Positions 18,974 to 28,780 of a DNA stretch of 64,000 nucleotides are shown piece after piece. Below the pieces are notes generated by a model. It was given only the letters and a program-made list of their open reading frames with translations. It was not told the origin of the DNA and made no database searches. This stretch comes from Robertmurraya korlensis NBRC 107688. Its GTDB lineage: Bacteria; Bacillota; Bacilli; Bacillales; Cytobacillaceae. Each line of letters opens with the position of its first letter. Position 1 is the stretch's first letter. The stretch covers positions 1 to 64,000 of the forward strand of contig NZ_BCVH01000013.1 of NCBI RefSeq assembly GCF_001591645.1, in the 5' to 3' direction. Both the position numbers and the translations under genes were made by a program.

Positions 18974-19039
18974 AAGGTGACTGTCCTCCCCACGTGGACA
19001 AATCAACATGATTTGTCCACGAAGGGTGTCTGTCACCTT
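18974..19039. repeat. GTGACAGACACC palindromic repeat, copy 2
   Basis: Begins at the base after the pepT stop. The left arm AAGGTGAC is partly decayed; the right arm GGGTGTCTGTCACCTT is intact. The inner stem CGTGGACAAAT/ATTTGTCCACG is perfect. The right arm also supplies the stop codon of the convergent flavodoxin gene, so the element joins both 3' ends and probably acts as a bidirectional terminator. Confidence 0.85.
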
Positions 19040-19506
19040 AATTTGTTTGCGAAGTGGGTTATCTTGGTTTCGTCGAGCTTAAACTGGCTTTCTTTTACTT
19101 TGTGAACCTTTTTAATGATGAATCTTTCTAGCATGTTCATTTTGGCGAAATCAAGTTCATACCCAAATACTTCTTTAGCAACTGCATGGTCTATTAAACG
19201 TTTGGGAAATGACTGATTAAACTCCTCCTCTATTATGGATTTGTCCGGGTGTCCTGCGCATAAGAATAATCCAACCTTTTTTGTAAGTAAGGTTTCTAGA
19301 TGGATTTCCATATAGGATGTGAGTTCTTTTTGAGCTCTACCCATATATATGGATCCCCCCATAATCACTGTCGAATAGTCAGAAAGGCCTGGAACCTTTT
19401 CCTTTAAAAGGTTCACTGTTTCTACCTCTTTAAATCTTTCTCTTAACTGGTTCACCGACTTTTCCACCGTTCCATGCTTGGTTGTATAGATGATTAAAAT
19501 ACTCAA
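19033..19506 (-). CDS. Flavodoxin-domain protein (HemG-like)
   Basis: A 157-residue flavodoxin-fold protein. The FMN phosphate-binding loop is TTKHGTVEKS (about 8-17), followed by the family pattern MGGSIYMGRAQKEL (about 49-62) and LFLCAGHPDK (about 80-89). Layout resembles HemG-type protoporphyrinogen oxidase/flavodoxin proteins, but no haem genes are nearby, so the role is open. Its TGA stop lies inside the repeat arm, so the last residues may be repeat-derived. Confidence 0.8.
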   Translation of the reverse strand: MSILIIYTTKHGTVEKSVNQLRERFKEVETVNLLKEKVPGLSDYSTVIMGGSIYMGRAQKELTSYMEIHLETLLTKKVGLFLCAGHPDKSIIEEEFNQSFPKRLIDHAVAKEVFGYELDFAKMNMLERFIIKKVHKVKESQFKLDETKITHFANKLR

Positions 19507-19798
19507 ATTACCTCCTCCTTTCTCCCGTTTTGACTAAACCCTAACTGTTAGTTGAAATATTGACCACATGTAAATTCCTTCTCTTTTTTTATATTACCAA
19601 CCCCATCCCTTAAATATATTTTCATAGTGCAATATTCACAAAAAATTCAGATATACATACAAGAATAATCAGTCACTTTTCCCTATAAACAAATTCGAAT
19701 TATTCTGATATATTTGAATCAATCGTGTTCCTAAATAATTGATATTCTACATACTTTTTCAACTTAGGTAACATAGAACAATGGATGGAGGGAAAAAT
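19507..19798. other. Promoter-bearing gap upstream of the M6 protease
   Basis: This 292-bp AT-rich stretch separates divergent genes. I see no ORF with a ribosome binding site, no long inverted repeat and no recognisable operator. It must carry the promoters of both genes. Confidence 0.5.
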
Positions 19799-22177
19799 TT
19801 GAAAATCTCAAAAGTCATATCCTCAGCCGCCGCTTTAGCACTAAGTGTAGGGATGCTATCTACGACTCTACCAATTAGCTCAAAGCTTGCTGCAGAATCA
19901 ACAAGTGATTCACACGCATCTCACTCACACGCAAGTGGTTCCCCATTTGACCTCGGAATTGCTAATGATGAGCGATTAATTAAAATGCTAAAGGCTTCAG
20001 GGAAAATCTCAAAGAACGCAAGCCCAGCAGAGGCAGAAAAAGCCCTAAACAAGTTCCTACAAAATAAAGCAGCATCAGCAGAAAAAGAAGCTGGTGAGCT
20101 CCACGAAAAAGTAGAAGATGTTCGTACTGCTCTCCAAAAGGAAATGCAAACTACTAGTTTAACAAACGGAAACGGAAACAAGCTTGGACAGACAAAGAAG
20201 CAAGCCGTTGACTCAGTCCAAGAAGAAGCTTGGGACGGCGGTATGCGAACGGATAAAGTTCTAGTTGTGTTGATGGAATACCCTGACCTCCCTCACAATA
20301 CCCTTACTCCGGAAGAAACAGATATGTATTACGAAGGCGAAGAAGCATATTCCCAGGAACACTATCAAGACATGCTATTTGGAACAGGTGGCTGGAAAGG
20401 TCCAGATGGTAAAACCTATGTATCTATGAAGCAATATTACGAACAACAATCTGGTGGTAGCTACTCCGTAGAAGGTACGGTTGCTGGCTGGTATAAAGCA
20501 AGTCAACCTGCTGCTTATTACGGTGGAAATGTTCCAACTCCAGATGGTAGCGATGCACGACCTCGTACGTTAATAGCTGAAGCACTAAACGCCGCAGCGG
20601 CGGATCCATCTGTTAATCTAGAAGAATATGATGAGTGGGATCGCTACGACCTTGATGGTGATGGAGACTTCCTTGAGCCAGACGGACTTGTGGATCATTT
20701 AATGGTTATCCACTCTGGTGTTGGTGAAGAGGCTGGCGGTGGAAAAATCGGTGGAGACGCGATTTGGTCACATCGTTGGAACCTTGGTGGTGTTTATCCA
20801 ATTGCCGGAACGGAAGCTACTGTCCCTTACTGGGGCGGAACAATGGCAGCTTACGACTACACAGTTGAACCTGAGGACGGTGCAGTTGGGGTAATGGCTC
20901 ATGAATTTGGTCATGATTTAGGTCTTCCAGATGAGTATGACACTCAGTACACTGGTCAAGGTGAACCAGTTGGGTACTGGTCTATTATGTCAAGCGGGAG
21001 TTGGGCAGGTGCTCTTCCAGGTTCAATGCCAACAGGCTTTAGCCCATACATGAAAGAAATGCTACAAGCCTCTGCAGGTGGCAATTGGCTGTCCGGTTCT
21101 GAAATCAATATAACAGACGTACCTGAGGCAGGCCTAGAAGTTCTCCTCGATGAAGCTGCTACAAAAGGAACAAATAATGATGTATTAAAAGTTAAGCTTC
21201 CTGACAAAGAAACAGTGATCACCTCTCCATACAGTGGTGAATCAATGTACTTCTCAGGTAGTGCCAATGATTTAGATAACTCTTTATCAACTACTCTAGA
21301 TTTAACAAATGCAACATCTGCTAAATTAACATTCAAGACATGGTATGACATTGAAGTTGATTGGGATTACGCTTCCGTTCAGGTTAACGGTGAGACAATT
21401 CCAGGAAATCTTACAACAACAACTAACCCACATGACCAAAACCCTGGGCATGGAATTACAGGCTCTTCAAATGGTGAATGGGTCGATGCCGAATTTGACC
21501 TATCAGGTTACGCTGGAGAAAAAGTAGAGCTATCTATTAACTACTGGACAGACGTAGCTGCTGTACATCCAGGATTTTATGTAGACGATGTTGCAGTAAG
21601 TGTTAACGGAGAACAAGTTGTATTTGATGATGCTGAGGGTGAAACATCTTTCGTATCTGACGGCTTCTCAAAATCAAATGGAGTTGTGACTTCCGAGCAC
21701 TATTACTTGCTTGAATGGCGTAGCCACAACGGCGTTGACGAAGGATTAGCAAATATTCGTCGTGGAGCAAGCTTGATGAGCTATGATCAAGGATTAGTTG
21801 TTTGGTATGTTGATAAGCAATTTGATTCTAACTGGACTGGTATTCACCCTGGTGACGGTTTCGTTGGTGTTGTTGATGCGGACCAGCATACGAACTACTG
21901 GAGTGATGGTGCAGTAGGTTCTACTCGCTACCAAATTCACGATGCTGCCTTTAATGTAAACAAAACGGATAAAATGTTCTTAGATTACACTAGCACATTA
22001 GGTATTACATTGCAGGATAACCATACTAAACGTACTCCTCTATTTGATGACAGTGCGGATTATTCAAACAAAGGATTGGTGGATGCAGGACGTAATGTTC
22101 CAGAATACGGCTTGAAAGTTCGCGTTATTGGCCAAAGCTCTGATGGAACAGTTGGAAAAATCCTTCTATTTAAATAA
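19799..22177 (+). CDS. Secreted immune-inhibitor-A-type metalloprotease (peptidase M6)
   Basis: Secreted zinc protease of about 792 residues. The signal peptide (MKISKVISSAAALALSVGML) is followed by a His-rich stretch and a propeptide to about residue 150. The catalytic domain carries HEFGHDLGLPDEYD (about 368-381), the HExxH zinc motif with a downstream Asp/Glu. A beta-sandwich C-terminal region with MAM-like features follows (about 480-620). No LPxTG or lipobox is present, so it is released. The TTG start at 19799 is preferred over the ATG at 19781 because GGAGGG lies between them, 6 nt before TTG. InhA relatives degrade antibacterial peptides and host proteins. Confidence 0.93.
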   Translation: MKISKVISSAAALALSVGMLSTTLPISSKLAAESTSDSHASHSHASGSPFDLGIANDERLIKMLKASGKISKNASPAEAEKALNKFLQNKAASAEKEAGELHEKVEDVRTALQKEMQTTSLTNGNGNKLGQTKKQAVDSVQEEAWDGGMRTDKVLVVLMEYPDLPHNTLTPEETDMYYEGEEAYSQEHYQDMLFGTGGWKGPDGKTYVSMKQYYEQQSGGSYSVEGTVAGWYKASQPAAYYGGNVPTPDGSDARPRTLIAEALNAAAADPSVNLEEYDEWDRYDLDGDGDFLEPDGLVDHLMVIHSGVGEEAGGGKIGGDAIWSHRWNLGGVYPIAGTEATVPYWGGTMAAYDYTVEPEDGAVGVMAHEFGHDLGLPDEYDTQYTGQGEPVGYWSIMSSGSWAGALPGSMPTGFSPYMKEMLQASAGGNWLSGSEINITDVPEAGLEVLLDEAATKGTNNDVLKVKLPDKETVITSPYSGESMYFSGSANDLDNSLSTTLDLTNATSAKLTFKTWYDIEVDWDYASVQVNGETIPGNLTTTTNPHDQNPGHGITGSSNGEWVDAEFDLSGYAGEKVELSINYWTDVAAVHPGFYVDDVAVSVNGEQVVFDDAEGETSFVSDGFSKSNGVVTSEHYYLLEWRSHNGVDEGLANIRRGASLMSYDQGLVVWYVDKQFDSNWTGIHPGDGFVGVVDADQHTNYWSDGAVGSTRYQIHDAAFNVNKTDKMFLDYTSTLGITLQDNHTKRTPLFDDSADYSNKGLVDAGRNVPEYGLKVRVIGQSSDGTVGKILLFK

Positions 22178-22187
22178 GAACTAGGTG

Positions 22188-22217
22188 GACGATGGAGATT
22201 GCTCCATCGTCTTTTTT
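22188..22217 (+). terminator. Terminator of the M6 protease gene
   Basis: Perfect 10-bp stem GACGATGGAG/CTCCATCGTC with a 4-nt loop, then TTTTTT. Confidence 0.95.
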
Positions 22218-22302
22218 ATAGTCCTTCCATTTTTTTCTGAAAATTTAAATCCTTTTTGTTATGATGAAAGTAGCGATTTAAATTATATAACGGAGGGCAT
22301 CT

Positions 22303-23589
22303 ATGGGACCTTTGACTGATCATTTAATTGTTATTTCCTTCGACTGCTTGTCAGGATTAGATTTTCCAACACTAGAAACACTTCCGAATTTTCGAAAACT
22401 ATTAATAAATAGCTCGTACTGTAAAAATGTAAAGACGATTTATCCCTCTGTTACCTATCCCTGTCACGCTACGATCGTAACGGGAAAACTACCAAAAAAT
22501 CATGGAATTATTAATAACACCTTGTTGCAGCCTGGCAAAGTCTCTCCAGATTGGTACTGGTATAGAAGAGATATTCAAGGAACGACCTTGTATGACGAAG
22601 CAAAGCAACAAGGGATGAGCACCGCTGCTCTCCTATGGCCTGTTACAGCAAAAGCAAATATTGATTACAATATGCCAGAGATCTTTGCCAATCGTCGGTG
22701 GCATCACCAAATCCCTGTATCTTTAGTGAATGGAAGCTCACTATACCAGCTTGAGATGAACAAGAAATTCGGTCATATCAGAAAGGGGCTTTCTCAGCCT
22801 GAGCTTGATGACTTTGTTCTTGAAGCCGCTGTTGAAACCATTCGTATGAAAAAGCCTAACTTATTACTCGTTCACTTTACTGATCTTGATACAAAGCGGC
22901 ATGAAACTGGGTTTTCCTCACAGGAAGCAATTGCTGCAATAAAACGTCATGACAATCGACTTGGACGAATAATGGATGCCGTTAAGTTAGCAGGCATTGA
23001 ACAAAAATCTACTATTATTGCAATAGGGGACCACAGTGCCATAGATGAGTCGAAGGTGTTAAAGCCTAACGTGCTTTTTCATGAACACGGCCTTCTTAAC
23101 GTTGGAAAAAATAATAAAGTAATCGACTGGAAGGCATACTGCAAAAGCTGTGATGGTTCTGCATATATTTATATTAAGAATCATGATCCTAGGACGATAA
23201 AAATGGTTCGTCAATTACTTACTCGTTCTGAAATAGAAGCCATATGGTCTTCAGAAGAAGCTTCACGATTCGGAGCAGATCCGAATTGCAGTCTAATGAT
23301 AGAAGCAGCAAGAGATTATTACTTCCATGAATCAGTTGAAGGTACTTTTATCGATGAAATTACTCAAAAAGATGTTGCATCGAAAAAGTATACTAAAGCT
23401 TGCCATGGGTATTCACCAGAAAAGAAAGACTACGATACGCTCTTCATTGCGAGTGGGAAAGGAATCCAATCAGGTCACGTCCTCCCGTCTATGCACCTAA
23501 TTGATGAAGGTCCAACTCTTGCTCGTCTTCTCGGCCTCGACCTAGGGAAAGTTGATGGTAGAGTGGTAGAGGAAATATTAATTCTGTAA
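22303..23589 (+). CDS. Alkaline-phosphatase-superfamily phosphodiesterase/nucleotide pyrophosphatase
   Basis: A 428-residue enzyme of the type I phosphodiesterase/nucleotide pyrophosphatase family. Two-metal site residues are visible: FDCLSG (Asp14), the nucleophile Thr in YPSVTYPCHATIVTG (about 48-62), DLDTKRHE (about 196-203), GDHSA (about 245-249) and HGYSPEK near residue 367. There is no signal peptide, so it acts inside the cell, unlike many ENPP relatives. GGAGGG precedes the ATG. The substrate (nucleotide, phosphonate or phospholipid headgroup) cannot be decided. Confidence 0.88.
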   Translation: MGPLTDHLIVISFDCLSGLDFPTLETLPNFRKLLINSSYCKNVKTIYPSVTYPCHATIVTGKLPKNHGIINNTLLQPGKVSPDWYWYRRDIQGTTLYDEAKQQGMSTAALLWPVTAKANIDYNMPEIFANRRWHHQIPVSLVNGSSLYQLEMNKKFGHIRKGLSQPELDDFVLEAAVETIRMKKPNLLLVHFTDLDTKRHETGFSSQEAIAAIKRHDNRLGRIMDAVKLAGIEQKSTIIAIGDHSAIDESKVLKPNVLFHEHGLLNVGKNNKVIDWKAYCKSCDGSAYIYIKNHDPRTIKMVRQLLTRSEIEAIWSSEEASRFGADPNCSLMIEAARDYYFHESVEGTFIDEITQKDVASKKYTKACHGYSPEKKDYDTLFIASGKGIQSGHVLPSMHLIDEGPTLARLLGLDLGKVDGRVVEEILIL

Positions 23590-23672
23590 ATTAACTGTTA
23601 AAAAAGAGATAAACCCAATCTACAAAGTGATTTATATGTAAAAATGAATGTACCATTATTAGGGGGGATCTT

Positions 23673-24923
23673 ATGAAGCGCTTTAAGAAAGAAGAGAAAA
23701 GCTGGATCATGTATGATTGGGCAAGCTCTGCTTATTCAATCATTATTTCTACCGCTGTCTTTCCACTGTTTTATAAGGCAGCAGCGACCAACTCTGGAGT
23801 TGATGCAGCCGACTCGACTGCCTATTTAGGCTATACAATTGCAATTGCTACATCCATTCTTGCTCTACTAGCTCCCATATTAGGTACTATCGCTGATTAT
23901 CAAGGCTTTAAGAAAAAGTTCTTTTCCTTCTTTGTTGCATTAGGGATTTCAATGACTGCAGCATTAGCCTTTGTGCCGAGTGATCAATGGCTATGGCTCT
24001 TAATCTTTTACACTATAGCCGTAATCGGTTCATCGGGATCCAATGTATTTTATGATGCCTTTTTAGTAGATGTTTCCACAGAGGACCGCATGAGTCGTGT
24101 GTCCGCACGTGGGTTTAGTCTCGGTTATATCGGAAGTACGATTCCTTTTATTATCAGTATTGCTGTTATCATGCTGGCACAATCAAAAATCATTCCCATC
24201 TCAACTACTTCCGCTAGTCAAATATCATTTATCATAACTGCACTTTGGTGGGGATTATTTTCTATACCAATTTTTAAAAATGTACATCAAATCTATTACA
24301 TCCCACGGGACCCTAAGCCAGTCACAAGCAGCTTCAAAAGGCTAGCTGAAACCTTTAAGGAAATTAAAAAATATCGGGCATTATTTTTATTTTTACTAGC
24401 ATATTTCTTTTACATTGATGGTGTAGGGACCATTATTACGATGTCAACAGCATATGGAACCGATCTAGGGATTGGTTCTACAACACTATTAATTGTATTA
24501 TTTGTTACCCAAGTTGTCGCTGCTCCCTTTGCGATTTTGTACGGAAAGCTTGCTGAAAAATTCACGGAGAAAAAAATGCTCTACGTTGGAATTTTTGTTT
24601 ATATTATTGTTTGTATTTATGCGTTCTTTCTTGAGACAGCCACTGATTTTTGGATTCTTGCCATGCTTGTTGCCTCGTCTCAAGGAGGTATCCAAGCCTT
24701 AAGTCGATCCTACTTTGCAAAGCTTGTACCAAAGGAACGCTCTAATGAATTCTTTGGATTTTACAATATCTTTGGTAAATTCGCATCCATTATGGGTCCT
24801 CTGCTTGTGGCGGCAACGGCTCAAGTAACAGGACATACTAGTAGCGGAGTATTCAGTCTCGTTATCCTATTTATTATCGGTCTCGTAATATTAACAAAAG
24901 TTCCGGAACCAAAGACTTCTTAA
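23673..24923 (+). CDS. MFS transporter, UMF1/Atg22-like (YxiO)
   Basis: A 416-residue membrane protein with about 12 spans. It begins with the UMF1-family signature SWIMYDWASSAYSIIISTAV (about 9-28), and later has the IQALSRSYFAKLVPKE segment (about 340-355) typical of YxiO/Atg22-like transporters. Yeast Atg22 exports amino acids from the vacuole; the bacterial substrate is not known. Ribosome binding site is AGGGGGGAT. Ends with a bidirectional terminator shared with the chemotaxis receptor gene. Confidence 0.88.
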   Translation: MKRFKKEEKSWIMYDWASSAYSIIISTAVFPLFYKAAATNSGVDAADSTAYLGYTIAIATSILALLAPILGTIADYQGFKKKFFSFFVALGISMTAALAFVPSDQWLWLLIFYTIAVIGSSGSNVFYDAFLVDVSTEDRMSRVSARGFSLGYIGSTIPFIISIAVIMLAQSKIIPISTTSASQISFIITALWWGLFSIPIFKNVHQIYYIPRDPKPVTSSFKRLAETFKEIKKYRALFLFLLAYFFYIDGVGTIITMSTAYGTDLGIGSTTLLIVLFVTQVVAAPFAILYGKLAEKFTEKKMLYVGIFVYIIVCIYAFFLETATDFWILAMLVASSQGGIQALSRSYFAKLVPKERSNEFFGFYNIFGKFASIMGPLLVAATAQVTGHTSSGVFSLVILFIIGLVILTKVPEPKTS

Positions 24924-24928
24924 ACCAA

Positions 24929-24955
24929 CAAAACCCACCATATCGGTGGGTTTTG
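24929..24955. terminator. Bidirectional terminator between the MFS gene and the chemoreceptor gene
   Basis: Perfect 11-bp stem CAAAACCCACC/GGTGGGTTTTG with a 5-nt loop between convergent genes. Confidence 0.88.
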
Positions 24956-24963
24956 TCATATGA

Positions 24964-26682
24964 TTAAATCTTGAAACCTGCAGTTAATTCACGTAGGTTT
25001 TTTGCCATTTTAGACAACTGTTCCGTTGTTCCTTCAATATTGGTCATCGTGGCAAGTTGTTCTGAGATACTTGTCCGAATTTGGTCTGTACCAGCCGCCG
25101 TTTCCCCTGCTGTCTGAGCCAAATTGCTCATTGCTACTTCCATTTCATTGGTTGATAACGCTTGTTTTTCGGCTGCCTCATCAATTTGGTTAATTTCACT
25201 TAATATCTCTTGAATATGAGAAATGATATGTTGGATGGCCTCCGATACTTCATTCGATTTCTCTACCCCAGCTGTTACCAACTCTTCTACTTCTAAAACA
25301 GACGTAACCGCAGATGAGGTTTTCACTTGATTTTCCTGGACTAAATCTGAGATTTGCAGGGCTGCACGATTGCTTTTATCGGCAAGCTTACGAATCTCAT
25401 CAGCAACAACACTGAAACCTTTTCCCGCCTCTCCTGCACGCGCAGCTTCAATCGCAGCATTCAATGCCAGTAAATTAGTTTGAGCAGAAATCCCTGTAAT
25501 AATTTGGATAAAATCACCAATCTTATTCGATGATGTATTCAACTCACTAATTACTCCAGTTACGTCCTTGGAGGATGCAGCGATATCCGAAATAGAAGCT
25601 ACGACTTCCGTTATCTTTTTTGAGCCATTTAAAGCCGCCTCATGTACCAACTTAGTATTATCTGCAGTTTGTTTCGTAGCCTTTGAAGTGCGACTAGAGA
25701 AGTTTGCCATTTCAATCAAGGTACCCGTCGTTTCCTCCATTACTGCCGCACTTTGTGAAGTTCCAGATGCAATTTCTGAAACGGTAAAAGAGATTTGCTC
25801 AAATGACTTTGTCGTTTCACTTGTTGCATCAGTTAATTGATCACTTGATTCTGAAATAGTTTCAGCCGATCCAGCTACTTCTTTTATGATATTTTGAAGT
25901 TTTTCTACAAAGGTATCAAAACTGTTGCTTAACTCACCAATTTCATCTTTACTTTCGTAACCGATTCTTGCGGTAAGATCCCCATTACTTTCAGAAATTT
26001 CCTTGAGTTTAGATGTTACTCTTCTTGCAGGAATACTAATCGATCTAGCAATAAAAATAGAAAGCAACAAGGTTGTAGCAATCGCTATCACGATTACAGA
26101 AATCGTAATTACTAGGGTGGTCTTGTATACTGTCTCACTCTCGTTAAACGTACTTTCAGCTTGTTTTATTTGTATATCAATAATCTTATCAAGTGCACTG
26201 ACTGCTTCCGCTTTTGTTGAATCTAGCAACAACATTTCCTGAGGAGGTCCCTCATTTATCTCCGTTTCCATCTGCAGGCTACCTACCCCATTACTCTCGA
26301 GGAAAGCTGTCATGGCCTCTATATACTCAGTGTAGCTAGATATAAATTCATTATATTTACTATTATTCTCATACTCCTTTATGTTTTCATTTGTACTGGA
26401 AATTTGTTCGGTGGCCTCATCTTGAATGGATTGTACCTCTTCCTCATCTTCTCCAGCATCCTTAAGTGAATTTGCTAGAGTTCGTATGTATTCAATATCC
26501 GATTTGATGGACTCAAGCTTGACGATGGGGACTAGATTTTCATTATTTAGCTTTTGAATATTCGAGTTCACTTCTGAGATTTGAACAAGGGATGTTACTC
26601 CACTTATAATAAGAAAAATAAAAAAGCTAACTGTAAGAACAGCAATTTTCCGTCCAAATTTCAGATTTTTCAATAGTTTCAT
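24964..26682 (-). CDS. Methyl-accepting chemotaxis protein
   Basis: Transmembrane chemoreceptor of 572 residues. It has a first span at about 12-34, an extracellular four-helix-type sensor (about 35-180), a second span (about 182-205) and a HAMP domain (about 206-260). The MA signalling domain follows, with the conserved hairpin tip [20 protein letters not shown] and [18 protein letters not shown]. Start at 26682 ([12 protein letters not shown]) follows AAGGAAG; the 26703 ATG has no site. No ligand can be inferred; no chemotaxis genes are adjacent, as is common for orphan receptors. Confidence 0.93.
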   Translation of the reverse strand: MKLLKNLKFGRKIAVLTVSFFIFLIISGVTSLVQISEVNSNIQKLNNENLVPIVKLESIKSDIEYIRTLANSLKDAGEDEEEVQSIQDEATEQISSTNENIKEYENNSKYNEFISSYTEYIEAMTAFLESNGVGSLQMETEINEGPPQEMLLLDSTKAEAVSALDKIIDIQIKQAESTFNESETVYKTTLVITISVIVIAIATTLLLSIFIARSISIPARRVTSKLKEISESNGDLTARIGYESKDEIGELSNSFDTFVEKLQNIIKEVAGSAETISESSDQLTDATSETTKSFEQISFTVSEIASGTSQSAAVMEETTGTLIEMANFSSRTSKATKQTADNTKLVHEAALNGSKKITEVVASISDIAASSKDVTGVISELNTSSNKIGDFIQIITGISAQTNLLALNAAIEAARAGEAGKGFSVVADEIRKLADKSNRAALQISDLVQENQVKTSSAVTSVLEVEELVTAGVEKSNEVSEAIQHIISHIQEILSEINQIDEAAEKQALSTNEMEVAMSNLAQTAGETAAGTDQIRTSISEQLATMTNIEGTTEQLSKMAKNLRELTAGFKI

Positions 26683-26782
26683 TGGTCTTTCTTCCTTCCG
26701 CAACTTTTTTTCATATAGGTCATTCTAACTAAAGGATGTTTCCATATTAAAAAGGAAGTATGAAAAAAGTATGAACAAAAAG

Positions 26783-26809
26783 AAAAGCGGGGTATTTCTC
26801 CCCACTTTT
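26783..26809 (-). terminator. Terminator of glsA
   Basis: Minus-strand stem AAAAGTGGGG/CCCCGCTTTT (one mismatch) followed by CTTTTTG, about 70 nt after the glsA stop. Confidence 0.8.
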
Positions 26810-26876
26810 TAGAAGACACTATTCAAATAGATATATTCTTGAATTTTTCCTTGCTACCCAGTGCTTATTGTCATTC

Positions 26877-27818
26877 TTAGAACATACTTAGCTCATAATT
26901 TTTTGATAACAATTCCAATAATTTAATTCCAGCAATGCTATTCCCTTTATCGTCTAGAGCCGGTCCAAAAATACCAATGCCGAATCGTTCTGGAACAGCC
27001 CCCATAATCCCACCAGAAACTCCACTTTTAGCAGGAATTCCTATCTTTATCGCAAATTCACCCGATGCATTATACATTCCACATGTCACCATAAAGGTCT
27101 TACAAATTCTTGCTACTTCTTTAGGCATGAGTTGTTGCCCGCTTGTGGGGTCTTTACCATCCATAGCAAACACTACTCCCATTCTGGCTAAATCCAAGGC
27201 ATTCATTTCGATTGCGCATTGCTTTGTATACAAGTTCATTAATTGTTCCACATCTTCATTGATAATTCCATGCTGTTTTATAAAAAAGCTAAGTGCGCGG
27301 TTTAAATCAGCGGTCTTAAACTCTGAACTAGCTACGTCTTCACAATAGCTTACTTCCGTGTCATTAGTTAATTGTTGAACAAATGCTAGCAAACGACCAA
27401 ATCGTTCATCAATGGAATCACCCTTAATCATATGGGTGACAACAAGGGCTCCTGCGTTAATCATTGGATTCAGTGGCTTTGCTACTGCCATCGTTTCTAG
27501 CTTTGCAATAGAATTAAAAGGGTCTCCCGTTGGCTCCATACCCACTCGTTCAAAAACATAATCAGACCCATGATCCATTAAAACAAGTGCTAGACTAATT
27601 ACCTTTGAAATACTTTGTAGACTAATTTTCTTTTCAATATTTCCTGCCGATATACAGCTGCCATCTGGAAAATGAATGGCAACTGATAGATCATCACGAT
27701 TGGCTTTGCCTAAAGCAGGAATATAATCCGCGACCTTCCCATAATGAGTACATTTTCTAGCTTCTTCGACCAATGCTTTTAGTTCTTCACTCGATTGACA
27801 TAACACTTTTATCACCAC
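26877..27818 (-). CDS. glsA: Glutaminase A
   Basis: Converts glutamine to glutamate and ammonia. It belongs to the serine-dependent beta-lactamase-fold glutaminases. The catalytic S-x-x-K is at Ser69-Lys72 (SISK). Other family segments are PTGDPFNSI (about 96-104), NPMINAGALV, the Tyr-bearing MYNASGEFA and the oxyanion region PAKSGVSGGIMG. Full length (up to 313 residues). Start is uncertain: GTG at 27818 is used, but GTG at 27806, with GGTGAT 4 nt upstream, may be real. Confidence 0.93.
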   Translation of the reverse strand: MVIKVLCQSSEELKALVEEARKCTHYGKVADYIPALGKANRDDLSVAIHFPDGSCISAGNIEKKISLQSISKVISLALVLMDHGSDYVFERVGMEPTGDPFNSIAKLETMAVAKPLNPMINAGALVVTHMIKGDSIDERFGRLLAFVQQLTNDTEVSYCEDVASSEFKTADLNRALSFFIKQHGIINEDVEQLMNLYTKQCAIEMNALDLARMGVVFAMDGKDPTSGQQLMPKEVARICKTFMVTCGMYNASGEFAIKIGIPAKSGVSGGIMGAVPERFGIGIFGPALDDKGNSIAGIKLLELLSKNYELSMF

Positions 27819-27888
27819 TATTTTTAGATTATCCGCACTCTATTGTTTGTTATCAAGTAGCCGCTTATGTAAACTTTGGAATCACACG

Positions 27889-27923
27889 CAAAAAAAAGCT
27901 TGAAGATCCCGCTCCAAGCTTTA
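27889..27923 (-). terminator. Terminator of the GerMN lipoprotein gene
   Basis: Minus-strand stem AAAGCTTGGAG/CTTCAAGCTTT (one mismatch) followed by eight T. Confidence 0.92.
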
Positions 27924-27932
27924 ACATACTTA

Positions 27933-28568
27933 TCATTTAAGCGACAACACTTCATCTAGCCTTTTCCCATCAATAAATACTGATACCCTTTTGACACTAT
28001 CAAACTGAAGGGCCGTTTCTTCAATTTGTGCCTTTACCCGAGGGTTATCAAGTACCCCTCCAAGCTTGAGATCACCTGTCAGTTCAATAACCGCTTCACC
28101 ATTGTCAATCACGACACTTTTAATTTCTAAATTTGATTGATAAAGAGAATGATAAAACCCTGATTGGCCGTACATTTGCTCATTTAAGGATAAAAGCTTT
28201 GTAAGTGCTGCCTTTAATGGTGCCTTTGTAGGTTCAATATCAACTAGTACAGGTATAGCACTGTCGTTTCCACCGATTTTTTTTCCGCTAGCTCCATTGT
28301 CGTCAATTCCAATCAGGAATATTTTCACCTTTGTCACACCTGAACTTCCTTGATCGGTGGTACCTGGATTGTCCTCTGGCTTCTCGTCATCCTGATCTTG
28401 GCCCGGATTCTCTGCTGGCTTTTCCCCAGAAGATTGATCGTTCCCATCATTGCTAGTTGGCTTCTCTCCCACTGATGGTTGTGACACAGGCTTTTCTTCA
28501 ACATCGTTCTTCGTACATCCAATGAGTAGAACAAATGAAATGAGCAATAGTCCTAAAAGTTTCCTCAC
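27933..28568 (-). CDS. GerMN-domain lipoprotein
   Basis: Lipoprotein of about 211 residues. The GTG start at 28568 follows GGAGG by 8 nt; the signal peptide MRKLLGLLLISFVLLIGC ends in a lipobox. A low-complexity Pro/Glu/Gly/Asp-rich linker (about 20-75) leads to a C-terminal GerMN domain (about 95-205), with VFLIGIDD-like and LKLGGVLDNPRVKAQIEETA segments. GerMN domains occur in spore germination protein GerM and other envelope proteins. An outer-face membrane location is likely; a specific role is not shown. Confidence 0.83.
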   Translation of the reverse strand: MRKLLGLLLISFVLLIGCTKNDVEEKPVSQPSVGEKPTSNDGNDQSSGEKPAENPGQDQDDEKPEDNPGTTDQGSSGVTKVKIFLIGIDDNGASGKKIGGNDSAIPVLVDIEPTKAPLKAALTKLLSLNEQMYGQSGFYHSLYQSNLEIKSVVIDNGEAVIELTGDLKLGGVLDNPRVKAQIEETALQFDSVKRVSVFIDGKRLDEVLSLK

Positions 28569-28780
28569 CCTTTCCCCCTCCAACTAATTGTCTTACTTTA
28601 TTATATTACGGTAAAAAAGAAGGTTACCTATAGATGATAGAAATTTTCCCTTTTCATTATGCATATTTACAGGGAGGGTTTATATTCCAAAGGTTTATTA
28701 AATATTTCCAGAAGACAATCTTCCGTTTTAAAATAGCTGAATATGTTGTAGAGGATTATGCCCTGAGGAGGAGAACTAAA

